Of a stretch of DNA of 64,000 nucleotides, positions 1 to 11,576 are shown one piece after another (positions within the stretch are counted from its first letter, which is position 1; each line of letters opens with the position of its first letter). The stretch is from Wurfbainia villosa. Lineage: Eukaryota > Streptophyta > Magnoliopsida > Zingiberales > Zingiberaceae. The stretch is taken from assembly GCA_025175895.1 (NCBI GenBank), contig CM046001.1, forward strand, positions 24,066,314 to 24,130,313, written 5' to 3'. The notes beneath the pieces were generated by a model. The model saw only the letters and a program-made list of their open reading frames with translations, was not told where the DNA came from and did not search any database. The translations under genes were made by a program, and so were the position numbers.

Positions 1-199
1 CCAAGCGCACGACTTCCGCAAAGCCATCCTTCACCGACTCAAGGACCGAGTCATGAGTGGTGAAACTCGCCAAGGCTCCATGTGCGAATTACTAAGCCCT
101 ATAAGACTCCAACGTACATATCAAATCATAATAACCAACTAACTTAAACCCTTTGCCACACACATCAAAACCTTATCATGGCAAGAGATTGCCTTAACA
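1..199 (-). repeat. Element T, 3' LTR (cut by window edge)
   Basis: Nearly identical to 13718-13916, the outer end of the right LTR of T. It ends in ...TTAACA and is followed at once by a polypurine tract read on the minus strand, so this is the 3' LTR of a minus-strand element. About 1 kb of the LTR lies outside the window. Confidence 0.9.
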
Positions 200-430
200 A
201 TCTCCCCCTTTTTGATGTGTGCCAATCCGTATAAGTTAGGTAAAACATTTGATAAAACTATTAAGGAAAGAAAGCATGTGAATAAACATGATTAGCAACT
301 CTCCCTAAATATATTCCCCCTTACTTAAACATACACATTTCTCCCTCTTTGACACCATCAAAACTTCCCCTAAATATATTCCCCCTTACTTAAACATACA
401 CAATTCTCCCCCTTTGACACCATCAAAAAT
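200..430 (-). promoter_or_regulatory. Element T, multiple polypurine tracts
   Basis: On the minus strand the A/G-rich tract ending GGGGGAGAT abuts the LTR and is the natural plus-strand primer. Further G-run tracts follow (about 300-330, 355-390, 405-420), partly because a block of about 60 bp is duplicated in tandem here. Repeated polypurine tracts before the 3' LTR are a known hallmark of Sireviruses. Confidence 0.75.
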
Positions 431-1487
431 ATTTAAACAATGTTTATACAAGTATGGCATCAAGTCTAGAGGTAAACAAAAGCCAAAACATGCCTTAAAA
501 TTGGATACAAAAGGTTATTGGGCATATTATCAGGCTACCAGTCGACTGGTTCAGACTACCAGTCGACTGGCACATGGATTTCACGATTTCTGATTTTCCG
601 GGGTGAATTTCAAAAATACGTAAAAAATTCTATAAAATTCAAAAAATCATGAAATTTGGGGAACACATTTCTTGTAAGTATATTTATCAATGAAAAATAG
701 TTTTCCATGAAAAATCATTATATTTTCAAGTATTTTCCAAAAATCCAAAAGCTTTAAAAACTACTAGGTTTTTGATAATGTTAGTATCCATTTTAACACT
801 TAGTTTTGCTTTCAATTGTTTTAAAACATGAACACACAGATTTTAAAGTAAGAAATTGTTTTGAAAACATATGAAATATCCAACCATGATCTTTGGGAAA
901 TATATCTATGAATTAAACATAAGCCTTCCCCATGATTGGTCTATTATTGCTATTTTGATACTTTAAATGACCATCTAAATGTCATAGGCACTAGTGAACA
1001 TTTGTATCATCCTATCATCTCACCCATGCTAAGTTTTCAATCATGGTAGCCTATGGTGAGTGTGAGATGTATCCTAAAGGTATTTGTATATACTTAACCA
1101 TTATTTTTATGCAATTCTATCAAGGTTAAGTATCATCCTATCATTCCACATGATCATAAAGGTGTATATGAATTAATTTCACATTATGATCATTAAACAA
1201 ATGTATCCATCAAATTGTGATCATGCATTAGGTATTATATCATGATAATAAGATAGACATTACCTAAAGCATGATTTATCTACTTATAGGTGCATTATCA
1301 TCACCTAACACTATTTCAAAAATGTTGTCCCGACAACCTAAGTCAACCAAAAATATGATATATGTAAGTTCCATACGGTTGACTATCCTAGGGTTTTTCT
1401 AACCCTTAAGGATGGATTTTGGAACCCAAAATAAGTTCTTTCCTATGGGGTTCACTAAATACTCCTTAGAGATCCATTTTCTAGCAA
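431..1487 (-). other. Element T, non-coding 3' internal region
   Basis: AT-rich stretch between the gag stop and the polypurine tracts. I see no pol domain or ORF. It holds two CAGTCGACTG palindromes (about 540-570) and a block ending in 'catgaaatttggg' that resembles 35440-35540 in Y, so T, Y and W share this non-coding module. Confidence 0.6.
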
Positions 1488-2028
1488 TTACTTTCTTTTG
1501 TCTTGACCCCTAGCTATTAAACATTTATAGGCCTTTTCATTTTTCTTTTCTTTATAACCTAGGCCTTTCTTGTTGAAGCTTGCCCTTTGGCTCTCAATTA
1601 TCATATTAAGAGTATTGGAGCCAATTGTAAATTTTTCTAGGGCCTTGGTCAAATAGTCTACCTTTTCTCTTAGAGCCCTATTTTCTTCTATGCATGCATC
1701 ATTAACATTGAAAGGCATATATTCATGTGAGCATGCATCATCATGACTAGAAGAAATATTATCATTTACATTTAAGCATGCTTTTTCTAGTTTATTTTCT
1801 AAGTCCTTAATTTGATCTAGCATGCTCTTATTTTTCTTTTTAGCTCTAAATAAATTCTTAGTGAGGCTAGAAATCATAGACATTATTTGCTTAGGGGGTA
1901 GATTCGTTACCTCACTTACCAAATCCTCTTCCGATGATGAGGATGTAGAGGAGGCTCCCCCTTCACTTGAGCTTGCTTCATTTTCGGAGGAGGAGCAATC
2001 CAAGTCGTCAAAAGCCATTAGGGAAAGG
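1488..2028 (-). pseudogene. gag: Element T gag, C-terminal part
   Basis: Minus-strand frame ending in a stop at 1488-1490. It begins in a Ser/Glu-rich acidic stretch (SSSENEASSSEGG) and continues into a long charged, probably coiled-coil region rich in Lys, Glu and Leu (about residues 90-190 of the local frame). It is the downstream half of the gag that starts at 12646. Element Q sits between the halves, and when Q and one TSD copy are ignored the frame runs across without a shift, so Q broke an open frame. A shadow upstream start at 2150 lies inside Q's LTR and is not real. Capsid-type gag proteins package element RNA. No protease, integrase or RT follows within T. Confidence 0.75.
2024..2028. 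repeat. TSD AAAGG of element Q (left)
   Basis: The same five bases recur at 11572-11576, directly after the other end of Q. This fixes the ends of Q at 2029 and 11571. Confidence 0.9.
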
Positions 2029-4244
2029 TGTTGGGTTTCCGGCACCGCGGCGTGTGTGTGTTCGATTATGTTTCGTAAATATGAACACAGCGGAAGCAAT
2101 AAAAATAATAAATCTACATTTATTACAACACACACAACACACGCATGCATATTACAACAAGTGTAGACATAACCGTAAATTTAAATTTGCAATAAAAGGA
2201 AATTTAACTACGTTATACCTTTCGTATGACGTGTAGTGGGAACGGCATCAACCGGAACGATCCTCGCTAGAATCGTCTCTATCCGTATCCACGCCGAGTT
2301 CCTCGGGATGACTTCGCTAAGCCACGAGCTTCGTCTTCGTATGGGTTACTAGCCTCGTGTTGAAGACGACGTGATCGAGAGATGATCACGATCCGAATCC
2401 AAATTCGGATCCTAATACGAGTTCTCAAAACTCGCTTCTCCGGAGAGGTATTCGTCAACCAATTGACGAATCCTTCGTCCTCCACCTTAGAGGATTACCG
2501 GAGATCGAATCCCCGGTAAGTTAGCCGCTGTCGGAGCTCTAACCATCGTCCAAACGACGCTCCGACAAGAGGAGAAGAAGCTGTCCAGAAAACTGGACAG
2601 CTTGGTGAAGGAGTAGGCGCCGGCCAAAACAAGGAAGCCAAGTGCTCACCTTTTCACCGAGGCCTAGGAAGATCACCGGAGGGTCGCCGAAGGGTTCACC
2701 GGCTGAAGCTTGGACGCCGGCAAGGAGATGGACGGCGGCACAACAAGCTGGGCGGCACACCTAGGGTTGGCGACGAAATCTCCAAGGATGAGGTGGGCGG
2801 CAACCTTAGGGCAAGGGTTTTGGATTAGGGCTTAATTATCCATTAAGCCCTCTTTTATAGAGAACTAATTCTCTTAATGGTTATTGGATCATAACCATTA
2901 GGCCCGTTAACCCGCTCCATTAAGATAAGTTAAAATAAACCAAACCATGATGGTTTATTTTAAGTTAAAACGAACCGAACCAACTTTTGGTTCATTCGTT
3001 TAAAATAAACCAAACCCTTTGGTTTATTCTCCTCCATTGGATTAGAACCAAACCATTTTGGTTCATCCATTATGTATTCATAAGACACGGCCCATCCACG
3101 CTTCCATTGCGACTGAAACAATTTCATGCTCGCTTTATGTTTGGTCTAACCAAACCTAGTTTCTCTCGGTCTGAGAATCCCATTCTCAAGTTCGTTTTAA
3201 ATCCTTTGGATTACGCTCGTTGTGCGTGTGACCAAATAGGTTCTCGGTTTATGTTGGCCGTCTATAATTAACCATTAATTATAGAACGATCATGAGTGGC
3301 ACCTAGTAGTACATCATGATCCCCAATTAACCGAAAAGATCAACGGTTGATCCAGAACTATTTATGAAACCCTTCAGCAGCTCGAATGATTCGTGCCCCA
3401 TTCCCTTCACTCATCTTATACCCACTTGGTTCAGGACATGGTCTATTGTGTCAGTCCCCACTAGGCTGACTACGTCACACCTAGCCCAAGTATTATTTCC
3501 TCGTCCTACGGATTCTAGTTACTCCACATGTATCGAAGAGTACCTTACTCTAAACATGTAATGCTTTGGCCAAAGACTTTAGTAACAATCCGACGAGAGG
3601 CCATGGGTATACATCTCCTCGCAAGGAGTGGTGAATCCTTTATAGGCTATTCAAACACCTTCGATCACTCGACTTATACCCAATCATCCGGGTCCACATC
3701 TCCTTAGAGATGTTTGCTTAAGATGTCAAAGCATAAGTCTCCATGATCAAGATGACTTGAATACCGCAAGTCAAAGGAACATCGCACTTAAGCCACAGAA
3801 GAACTTCATTGACATATCTATATATGCAGAGAACCATATGAAGTCTTACTACCGGTCACTCCAATGAACTAGTTACCATAACTAGCATCCACGATTAACT
3901 CCGGACATCACAATGTCTCCAGCCAGTGAGAATCAGCTGCTTGGATACACCAAGGAGTATACCTCGTGCTAGTCTCGACAGAATTGATGGTGTCCAAATC
4001 CATCAATTCATCGAATAGGGATAATTCCGATACATCACAATTACACATGTAGAGATACTCACTAGTTGTGATCCAATCACAAATTATCTCTGCTGTGAAT
4101 CGCATCGTGGACATTCAGTAAATGAGTTTAAGATCCAATCAAATACATGAAACATGTATACTCAAATAGTGAATCTTCATTTATCATATAAATGGTTCAT
4201 ACATAAGGCGATTGCCTTAGGACATCTCTCATATATTACTAACA
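2029..4244 (-). repeat. Element Q, 3' LTR
   Basis: Begins TGTTGGG and ends ...ACTAACA on the plus strand, 2216 bp. It matches 9358-11571 almost throughout except for the first ~60 bp, which have drifted. Short frames of 60-94 codons inside it also occur in the other LTR and show no codon constraint; I do not call them genes. Confidence 0.93.
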
Positions 4245-4260
4245 GACTCCCACTTGGCCT
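4245..4260 (-). promoter_or_regulatory. Element Q, polypurine tract
   Basis: Reads AGGCCAAGTGGGAGTC on the minus strand, directly before the 3' LTR. This is the expected place and composition for the plus-strand primer. Confidence 0.85.
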
Positions 4261-4261
4261 A

Positions 4262-5392
4262 ATGCCAATCGCTACGGTATCCAATACCATAAGCTCGAAC
4301 ATGACCCTCAAACTTATTTTGAGGTAATGCCTTAGTCAAGGGATCCGCTAAGTTCCTTTCAGTGGAAATTTTCTCGATTTGTATTTCGTTCCTACTGATG
4401 ATCTCTCTGATAAGATGATAGCGGCGAAGCACATGTTTGGATCACTGATGAGACCACATCAAGTTCAGAGATGAACTTCTTGATCCAAACCACTTCCTAT
4501 GCTTCGCCTAAAGTCGCAATGTATTCTGCCTTAGTGGCAGAATCCGCTATAGTGTCAAGCTTGGAACCTTTCCAACTTATTGCGCCTCCATTCCAGGTGA
4601 ATACATACCCAGACTTAGACATGGAATCATCCTTGTCTATCTGGAGTTGGCATCCGTATACCCACGTATCACCATGTACCCTTCTCCATATATTAGGAAC
4701 ACATCCTTAGTTCTTCTCAAGTACTTAAGGATCATCTTAACAGCCGCCCAATGATCCATTCCCGGATCGGATCGGTATCCGCCGTGACACTCGTGAGCAT
4801 ATGATACATCGGGCCTCGTATAACATAGCATACATGATAGATCCTATTGCGGATGCATAGGGAATCTTACTCATGCAAATCCTCTCGTCTTCTGTGCGCG
4901 GACACATAGACTTCGAAAGGTGTACCCCATGCCTGATGGGTAGTAAACCTTTCTTGGATTCCGACATGCTAAACCTCTTTAGCACTCGGTCTATATATGT
5001 AGACTGCGAAAGACCAAGCAACCGTTTCGATCTATCTCTATAGATCTTAATTCCGAGGATGTAGGTTGCTTCTCCCAGGTCTTTCATAGAGAATGTCTTG
5101 GATAACCAAACCTTCACTGACTGTAAGATTGAAACATCGTTTCCTATAAGTAGTATGTCATCGACATACAATACTAGGAATACGACTGCACTCCCACTAA
5201 CCTTCTTGTACACACAAGGTTCGTCTGGATTTTGTGAGAAATCAAACTTTTGATTGTCTCATCAAAACGGATATTCCAGCTCCTGGATGCTTGCTTCAAT
5301 CCATAAATGGACCGTCGCAATTTGCATACCTTGGTTTTATCAACCGATGTGAAACCCTCAGTCTGTTTCATATACACGTCTTCGAGCAAGTT
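4262..5392 (-). pseudogene. pol: Element Q pol: RT C-terminal half and RNase H
   Basis: Continues the 814-codon frame after a frameshift near 5393. Visible parts in order: a palm segment with SIYGLKQASRSWNIRFDE (about 5290-5340), the catalytic LYVDDILLIGND (about 5130-5170) with both aspartates, the connection motif MKDLGEATYILGIKI, and IPYASAIGSIMYAML. Frame changes fall near 5200 and 4810. RNase H (about 4640-4430) keeps ATKAEYIA but has an in-frame stop and has lost about 100 bp of its middle. RT copies element RNA to DNA and RNase H removes the template strand; here both are broken, so Q is not autonomous in its present state. Confidence 0.85.
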
Positions 5393-7837
5393 TCAATTAA
5401 GGAAATCTGTTTTCACATCCATCCGCCATATCTCATAATCATAATGAGCCGCTATGGCGGAGCATCCGAATGGATTTAAGATAGCTACGTAATAGGTTTC
5501 GTCATAATCAACACCTTGTTTTTGACGATATCCTTTCGCCACCAATCTAGCCTTATAGGTAATCACATTACCATCCATGTCGGTTTTCTTCTTGAAAACC
5601 CACTTGCACCCTATAGGCTTTATGCCTTCATGTGGGTCAACCAAGTTCCAAACTTGGTTTTCATACATGGAATCCATTTCCGACTTCATGGAACTAAGCC
5701 ATTTATCCCTTTCTGAACTTGTCAGCACTTCTTCACAACTGGTAGGCTCCTCATCATCAATGAGTAACACGTCATTCGATTCTCTTACGAGAAATCCATA
5801 TCTCTCAGGAATATTGCGTGTTCTACCAGATCTACGAAGATGTGGTGTTACAATAGGTCCAGCCGATTGCTCATCACTATGAGTTGTCGGCTGTTGTGCT
5901 TCACCAGGTATCTCATTAATGTCTATTTGAGTCTCTCGAGCCTCCTCAAGCTCGACGACACTCCCACTGTTTTCTTGCAAGAGAAACTCTTTCTCTAGAA
6001 ACACAGCATGCCTTGAAACCAACACCTTTTGTTCCACAGGATGATAGAATTGGTAACCCCTTGTTTCCTTAGGGTATCCAATAAATAGACATTTATCAGA
6101 CTTAGCATCCAATTTGTCTGATACTGTCCGCTTCACATAAGCAGGACAACCCCATATCTTCAAGTAAGATACATGAGGTTTCTTACTATTCCATATCTCA
6201 TATGGAGTAGTTGAGACTACCTTGGTAGACATTCTGTTTAACAAGTAAACAACTGTCTGAAGTGCATAGCCCCAAAAGGACTTGGGAAGATTCACATGAT
6301 TCATCATTGACCTGACCATGTCCAACAAGGTCCGGTTACGCCTCTCAGATACACCATTATGCTGTGGTGTATATGGCGGAGTCCATTGAGACAATATGCC
6401 ATTGTCTCTTAGATAATCAAGAAACTCTTGACTTAAGTATTCACCACCTCGATCCGATCGAAGTATTTTAATACTCTTGTCATGTTGTCTCGCTACTTCA
6501 TTTCTGAATTCTTTGAACCTTACAAAGGCTTCAGACTTGTGTTTCATCAAGAACACATACCCAAACCGTGAGTGATCATCGGTGAAGGTAATGAAGTAGC
6601 TATAGCCTCCTAAAGCTTGAGTTGACATAGGTCCACATACATCAGTATGTATTAGACCTAGTAACTCTCCCACTCGTTCACCTTTTCCAGTAAAAGGTAA
6701 CTTAGTCATCTTGCCTTTTAAGCATGATTCGCATGTATCGTATGAATCCAATTCAAACGATTCTAGAATTTTACATCGGTGTAATTCGGACATGCGTTTC
6801 TTGCTTATATGGCCAAGACGACAATGCCACATATGGGAGTCTATTTGATTATCCTTTCGAGCACACTTGTTGCTCGCTTCGATATTGCAAATGTCACTGG
6901 ATATGTCCAACGTATAAACACCATTGCTTAAAGTTCCAGTCCCATAAAGAACTCCATTTAAAGTTATGTAACAACAATTGTTACTAAAAGTCAAATGGTA
7001 CCCATTTCTATTTAAACAAGAAATAGAAATGATGTTCTTTATAAACGAAGGAATATAAAAGCAATTGTCCAGTTCTAAGACAAGTCCTGTAGGGAGTTTC
7101 AACAAATGCGTTCCAATGGCGACTGCAGCAACCTTTGCTCCATTCCCAACACGCAAATTTGACTCTCCCTTGACGAGTCTTCTTCTATTCCTTAGCCCAT
7201 GTATGTCATTACATATATGTGAGCCACACCCAGTATCAAATACCCAAGTGTCCAAGGAAATAGAATGACAATCAATAACGAAGATACCTGAAGAGGATGG
7301 GGTATCGGATGCCTTCTTCTTCTTCATGGACTCAAGATAAATCTTGCAGTTTCTTCGCCAGTGGCCTTCCTTGCCACAGTGATGGCAAGTGCCCTTTTGC
7401 GCTGGTTCCGCCTTCTTTGCCTTTTTGTTCTTTCCTTTCTTCTGTTCTTTTGCCTTCCTCTTAGAACCCTTCTTTGAGGAATCAACTAACAGAACCGCCT
7501 TCTCCTCATGCTTCACAGAAGGCTCCACAATCATCATCATATTGAGGAGCTCGGGAATGGTGGATTCCAATTTGTTCATCCGATAGTTCATCACAAATTG
7601 CGAGAAGCTCTTGGGCAAACAATGCAGAATTAAGTCAATACTCAACTCATGATCCATCACAAAACCGAGGGTAGCTAGCCGCTCGATGTACCCGTTCATC
7701 TTTAGCACAAACTGCACTACAGATGAACCTTCTTGTATCTTCGTGGTGAAGAGGAGCCTAGAGACCTCGAACCTTTCGGATCTCGCTTGCTCATCGAACA
7801 ACTCATGAAGATGGAAGACCATAGTATTAGCATCCAT
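5393..7837 (-). CDS. gag-pol: Element Q gag-pol, long open frame (gag C-term, protease, integrase, RT N-term)
   Basis: Open frame of 814 codons on the minus strand. Order: gag capsid C-terminal part (residues 1-110), zinc knuckle CHHCGKEGHWRRNC (about 150-163, CX2CX4HX4C), protease with WVFDTGCGSHIC (about 198; DTG active site), integrase HHCC finger (WHCRLGH ... CESC, about 335-372), the DDE core (IHTDVCGP, LRSDRGGEY, NGVSERRNR; about 395-500), the integrase tail with a GYPKETRGYQFY motif, and the start of RT up to WRMDVKTDFLN (about 800). All integrase catalytic residues are present. The first Met is internal to gag: upstream frames at 7838-8110 carry the true N-terminus. A frameshift ends the frame inside RT. 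Confidence 0.92.
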   Translation of the reverse strand: MDANTMVFHLHELFDEQARSERFEVSRLLFTTKIQEGSSVVQFVLKMNGYIERLATLGFVMDHELSIDLILHCLPKSFSQFVMNYRMNKLESTIPELLNMMMIVEPSVKHEEKAVLLVDSSKKGSKRKAKEQKKGKNKKAKKAEPAQKGTCHHCGKEGHWRRNCKIYLESMKKKKASDTPSSSGIFVIDCHSISLDTWVFDTGCGSHICNDIHGLRNRRRLVKGESNLRVGNGAKVAAVAIGTHLLKLPTGLVLELDNCFYIPSFIKNIISISCLNRNGYHLTFSNNCCYITLNGVLYGTGTLSNGVYTLDISSDICNIEASNKCARKDNQIDSHMWHCRLGHISKKRMSELHRCKILESFELDSYDTCESCLKGKMTKLPFTGKGERVGELLGLIHTDVCGPMSTQALGGYSYFITFTDDHSRFGYVFLMKHKSEAFVRFKEFRNEVARQHDKSIKILRSDRGGEYLSQEFLDYLRDNGILSQWTPPYTPQHNGVSERRNRTLLDMVRSMMNHVNLPKSFWGYALQTVVYLLNRMSTKVVSTTPYEIWNSKKPHVSYLKIWGCPAYVKRTVSDKLDAKSDKCLFIGYPKETRGYQFYHPVEQKVLVSRHAVFLEKEFLLQENSGSVVELEEARETQIDINEIPGEAQQPTTHSDEQSAGPIVTPHLRRSGRTRNIPERYGFLVRESNDVLLIDDEEPTSCEEVLTSSERDKWLSSMKSEMDSMYENQVWNLVDPHEGIKPIGCKWVFKKKTDMDGNVITYKARLVAKGYRQKQGVDYDETYYVAILNPFGCSAIAAHYDYEIWRMDVKTDFLN

Positions 7838-8110
7838 ATGCTCATGCTGCTTTGCGGCTCGGTACCATCGCCGCTAGCATGATGCAACTCGCCCATTTCG
7901 AGAATCGCCACATGTACGATAGACCAACATTTGATGCAGGTTGCATCGTCCTTAGGGATCGGAAGAGGCTCTTCAAGGACATATGCAAGCTTTTCCGCCT
8001 TGAGAACAATTCTCGAGTTTCTAAGCGATCCGAAGTTAGGCCCGATCGGTTTGTTCGAATCAAAATAGTGCGCAAATTCAAAGGCGTCATGATCAATTTA
8101 TTGACCTAGA
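7838..8110 (-). pseudogene. gag: Element Q gag, N-terminal part (frameshifted)
   Basis: Three overlapping minus-strand frames share the gag N-terminus. In one of them the sequence reads FDSNKPIGPNFGSLRNSRIVLKAEKLAYVLEEPLP, the usual opening of Tork-like copia gag (a short 'N-x-W/L-x-R-x-L-R-I-V-L' helix region). A shift near 7850 is needed to enter the long frame that begins at 7837. Part of gag thus remains recognisable but is interrupted. Confidence 0.7.
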
Positions 8111-9345
8111 AATACAAAGCGAGCATATATGAAAATGATTTTAAAATGCATCAATATACATTTATAAATCCCATTCATTTTTAATTTCAAAAACCCCAAA
8201 ATCACTTGGGAGATCGTAGGTCCATCTCGAATGGGATATCCATCATAGTTATGAACAACCTTGGAAGAGTCCAACAAGCCATTCATAACTACGATGGTAG
8301 GTATCAACTATCAGGATTGCATATCACGTATATGCAACTATCACAATGTGCTATCAACTAATTGAATGTTCACACATACATCGGGTTGTTAACACATTAA
8401 CAAGTATGCATCATATGCATAGCACCCAACTTCACCTCCCTTTACATCGACCTTGGAGAGAGTCCAACAAGGATGTCTGTGTTAAAGCCAACCCATTAAT
8501 CGGAAATAGTTTTAATATGGTTAGAGCGCATTCAACCAATTAGCCCAGCTTGAGAGAGTCCAACAACCAAAGCTAACGATTGACCTCCGACTCTTACCAT
8601 ATTAGTATTAAACTATTCCATGGTTTGAACATGTTCTGTTCGAGTGGCTTGAGAGAGTCCAACAACCCAAACAAGAAACGAAACTCTGGTTCTAACCATA
8701 TTAATGGAAGGTGTAGGCTTTAATATTGTTTAAGGGTTTTTATGTCTCATCCTCTTTGCATGCAAATAACTATTATCTACATGGCATGGCATACATGGCA
8801 TACATCTACATGTCACGACACGCATGGCATAATGTTATGCATCTAATGCAATTTACATGGCATACAATTATGTCATGTATATATTTCCTTATATGTCATA
8901 ACTATTTATGGAAATAAAATATGTTTAAGATTTGATTCTCCAAATCAAATCATAATTAAATTAGGAAACAAATTTCCAAATCTAATCACATATTTTATTC
9001 ATGGAATTATTTGATTAAGGAAAATCTATTTAGGAAACCAATTTCCTAAATCATTAAAACTACTTATGGAAATAAAATATTTTAAGATTTGATTTCCCAA
9101 ATCAAATCATGATTAAATTAGGAAACAAATTTCCAAATCTAATCAAATATTTTATTTATGGAAAATATCAATTTCCATAAATACTTCCAACTTTCCAAAA
9201 GTGGAAGATTTCCATAAATACTTCTAGACTTTTCAAAATTGAAAAATTTCCATAAATACTTCTAAATTTCCAAAATTAGAAAATTTCTAGAAATACATTA
9301 TGACTATCGCAAAACAATTTTTACGATTATGTCGAAACACAACCT
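8111..9345 (-). other. Element Q, 5' untranslated leader
   Basis: No coding signal between the primer site and gag. It contains a recurring 'gagagagtccaacaa' motif (near 8260, 8456, 8550, 8650), a 'catggcatacatggc' block (8776-8870) and AT-rich direct repeats of roughly 90 bp spaced about 160 bp apart (8905-9000 and 9066-9155). The leader probably carries packaging and translation signals. Confidence 0.7.
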
Positions 9346-9357
9346 GGCTCGATACCA
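9346..9357 (-). promoter_or_regulatory. Element Q, tRNA primer binding site
   Basis: On the minus strand TGGTATCGAGCC lies directly against the 5' LTR. It resembles the complement of the initiator Met-tRNA 3' end (TGGTATCAGAGC) with small changes. It primes minus-strand DNA synthesis. Confidence 0.85.
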
Positions 9358-11571
9358 TAAGGTTTCGCATCACCAAGCAGGTGTGTGTTCGATCATGTTT
9401 CAAATACATGAACACAAATGAAGCAATAAAAATAATAAATCTACATTTATTACAACACACACAACACACACATGCATATTACAACAAGTGTAGACATAAC
9501 CGTAAATTTAAATTTGCAATAAAAGGAAATTTAACTACGTTATACCTTTCGTATGACGTGTAGCGGGAACGACATCAACCGGAACGATCCTCGCTAGAAT
9601 CGTCTCTATCCGTATCCACGCCGAGTTCCTCGGGATGACTTCGCTAAGCCACGAGCTTCGTCTTCGTACGGGTTACTAGCCTCGTGTTGAAGACGACGTG
9701 ATCGAGAGATGATCACGATCCGAATCCAAATTCGGATCCTAATACGAGTTCTCAAAACTCGCTTCTCCGGAGAGGTATTCGTCAACCAATTGACGAATCC
9801 TTCGTCCTCCACCTCAGAGGATTACCGGAGATCGAATCCCCGGTAAGTTAGCCACTGTCGGAGCTCTAACCATCGTCCAAACGACGCTCCGACAAGAGGA
9901 GAAGAAGCTGTCCAGAAAACTGGACAGCTTGGTGAAGGAGTAGGCGCCGGCCAAAACAAGGAAGCCAAGTGCTCACCTTTTCACCGAGGCCTAGGAAGAT
10001 CACCGGAGGGTCGCCGAAGGGTTCACCGGCTGAAGCTTGGACGCCGGCAAGGAGATGGACGGCGGCACAACAAGCTGGGCGGCACACCTAGGGTTGGCGC
10101 CGAAATCTCCAAGGATGAGGTGGGCGGCAACCTTAGGGCAAGGGTTTTGGATTAGGGCTTAATTATCCATTAAGCCCTCTTTTATAGAGAACTAATTCTC
10201 TTAATGGTTATTGGATCATAACCATTAGGCCCGTTAACCCGCTCCATTAAGATAAGTTAAAATAAACCAAACCATGATGGTTTATTTTAAGTTAAAACGA
10301 ACCGAACCAACTTTTGGTTCATTCGTTTAAAATAAACCAAACCCTTTGGTTTATTCTCCTCCATTGGATTAGAACCAAACCATTTTGGTTCATCCATTTT
10401 GTCTTCATAAGACACGGCCCATCCACGCTTCCATTGCGACTGAAACGATTTCATGCTCGCTTTATGTTTGGTCTAACCAAACCTAGTTTCTCTCGGTCTG
10501 AGAATCCCATTCTCAAGCTCGTTTTAAATCCTTTGGATTACGCTCGTTGTGCGTGTGACCAAATAGGTTCTCGGTTTATGTTGACCGTCTATAATTAACC
10601 ATTAATTATAGAACGATCATGAGTGGCACCTAGTAGTACATCATGATCCCCAATTAACCGAAAAGATCAACGGTTGATCCAGAACTATTTATGAAACCCT
10701 TCAGTAGCTCGAATGATTCGTGCCCCATTCCCTTCACTCATCTTATACCCACTTGGTTCAGGACATGGTCTATTGTGTCAGTCCCCACTAGGCTGACTAC
10801 GTCACACCTAGCCCAAGTATCTTTTTCTCGTCCTACGGATTCTAGTTACTCCACATTTATCGAAGAGTACCTTACTCTAAACATGTAATGCTTTGGCCAA
10901 AGACTTTAGTAACAATCCGACGAGAGGCCATGGGTATTCATCTCCTCGCAAGGAGTGGTGAATCCTTTATAGGCTATTCAAACACCTTCGATCACTTCGA
11001 CTTATACCCAATCATCCCGGGTCCACATCTCCTTAGAGATGTTTGCTTAAGATGTCAAAGCATAAGTCTCCATGATCAAGATGACTTGAATACCGCAAGT
11101 CAAAAGAACATCGCACTTAAGCCACAGTAAGAACTTCATTGACATATCTATATATGCAGAGAACCATATGAAGTCTTACGGCTGGTCACTCCAATGAACT
11201 AGTTACCATAACTAGCATCCACGATTAACTCCGGACATCACAATGTCTCTAGCCGCTGAGAATCAACCGCTTGGATACACCAAGGAGTATACCGTGCTAG
11301 TCTATGTAATTGATGGTGTCCAAATCCATCAATTCATCGACTAGGGATAATTCCGATACATCACAATTACACATGTAGAGATACTCACTAGTTGTGATCC
11401 AATCACAAATTCTCTCATGCTGTGAATCGCATCGTGGACATTCAGTAAATGAGTTTAAGATCCAATCAAATACATGAAACATGTATACTCAAATAGTGAA
11501 TCTTCATTTATCATATAAATGGTTCATACATAAGGCGATTGCCTTAGGACATCTCTCATATATTACTAACA
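9358..11571 (-). repeat. Element Q, 5' LTR
   Basis: 2214 bp, almost the same as 2029-4244. Its minus-strand start TGTTAGTAATATATG would hold the promoter (U3). The outer end is fixed by the TSD AAAGG at 11572-11576. Confidence 0.93.
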
Positions 11572-11576
11572 AAAGG
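11572..11576. repeat. TSD AAAGG of element Q (right)
   Basis: Matches 2024-2028. Confidence 0.9.

Larger units (their letters stand above)
2029..11571 (-). mobile_element. Element Q: 9.5-kb Ty1/copia LTR retrotransposon
   Basis: Complete element on the minus strand: 5' LTR 9358-11571, primer site 9346-9357, leader, gag-pol, polypurine tract 4245-4260 and 3' LTR 2029-4244, bounded by TSD AAAGG. Domain order in pol (protease, integrase, RT, RNase H) is that of copia. The pol sequence style (LYVDDILLIGND, MKDLGEA, KKGLLPIRHG) suggests a Tork/TAR-like lineage. The two LTRs differ at roughly 25-35 positions by eye over 2.2 kb, so insertion is fairly recent. It landed inside the gag of element T. 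Confidence 0.95.

Noticed and set aside
2539..2760. 73-codon frame repeated at 9866-10087, hint of a conserved small gene
   Set aside because: Both copies are the two LTRs of element Q; identity reflects recent insertion, not coding constraint.
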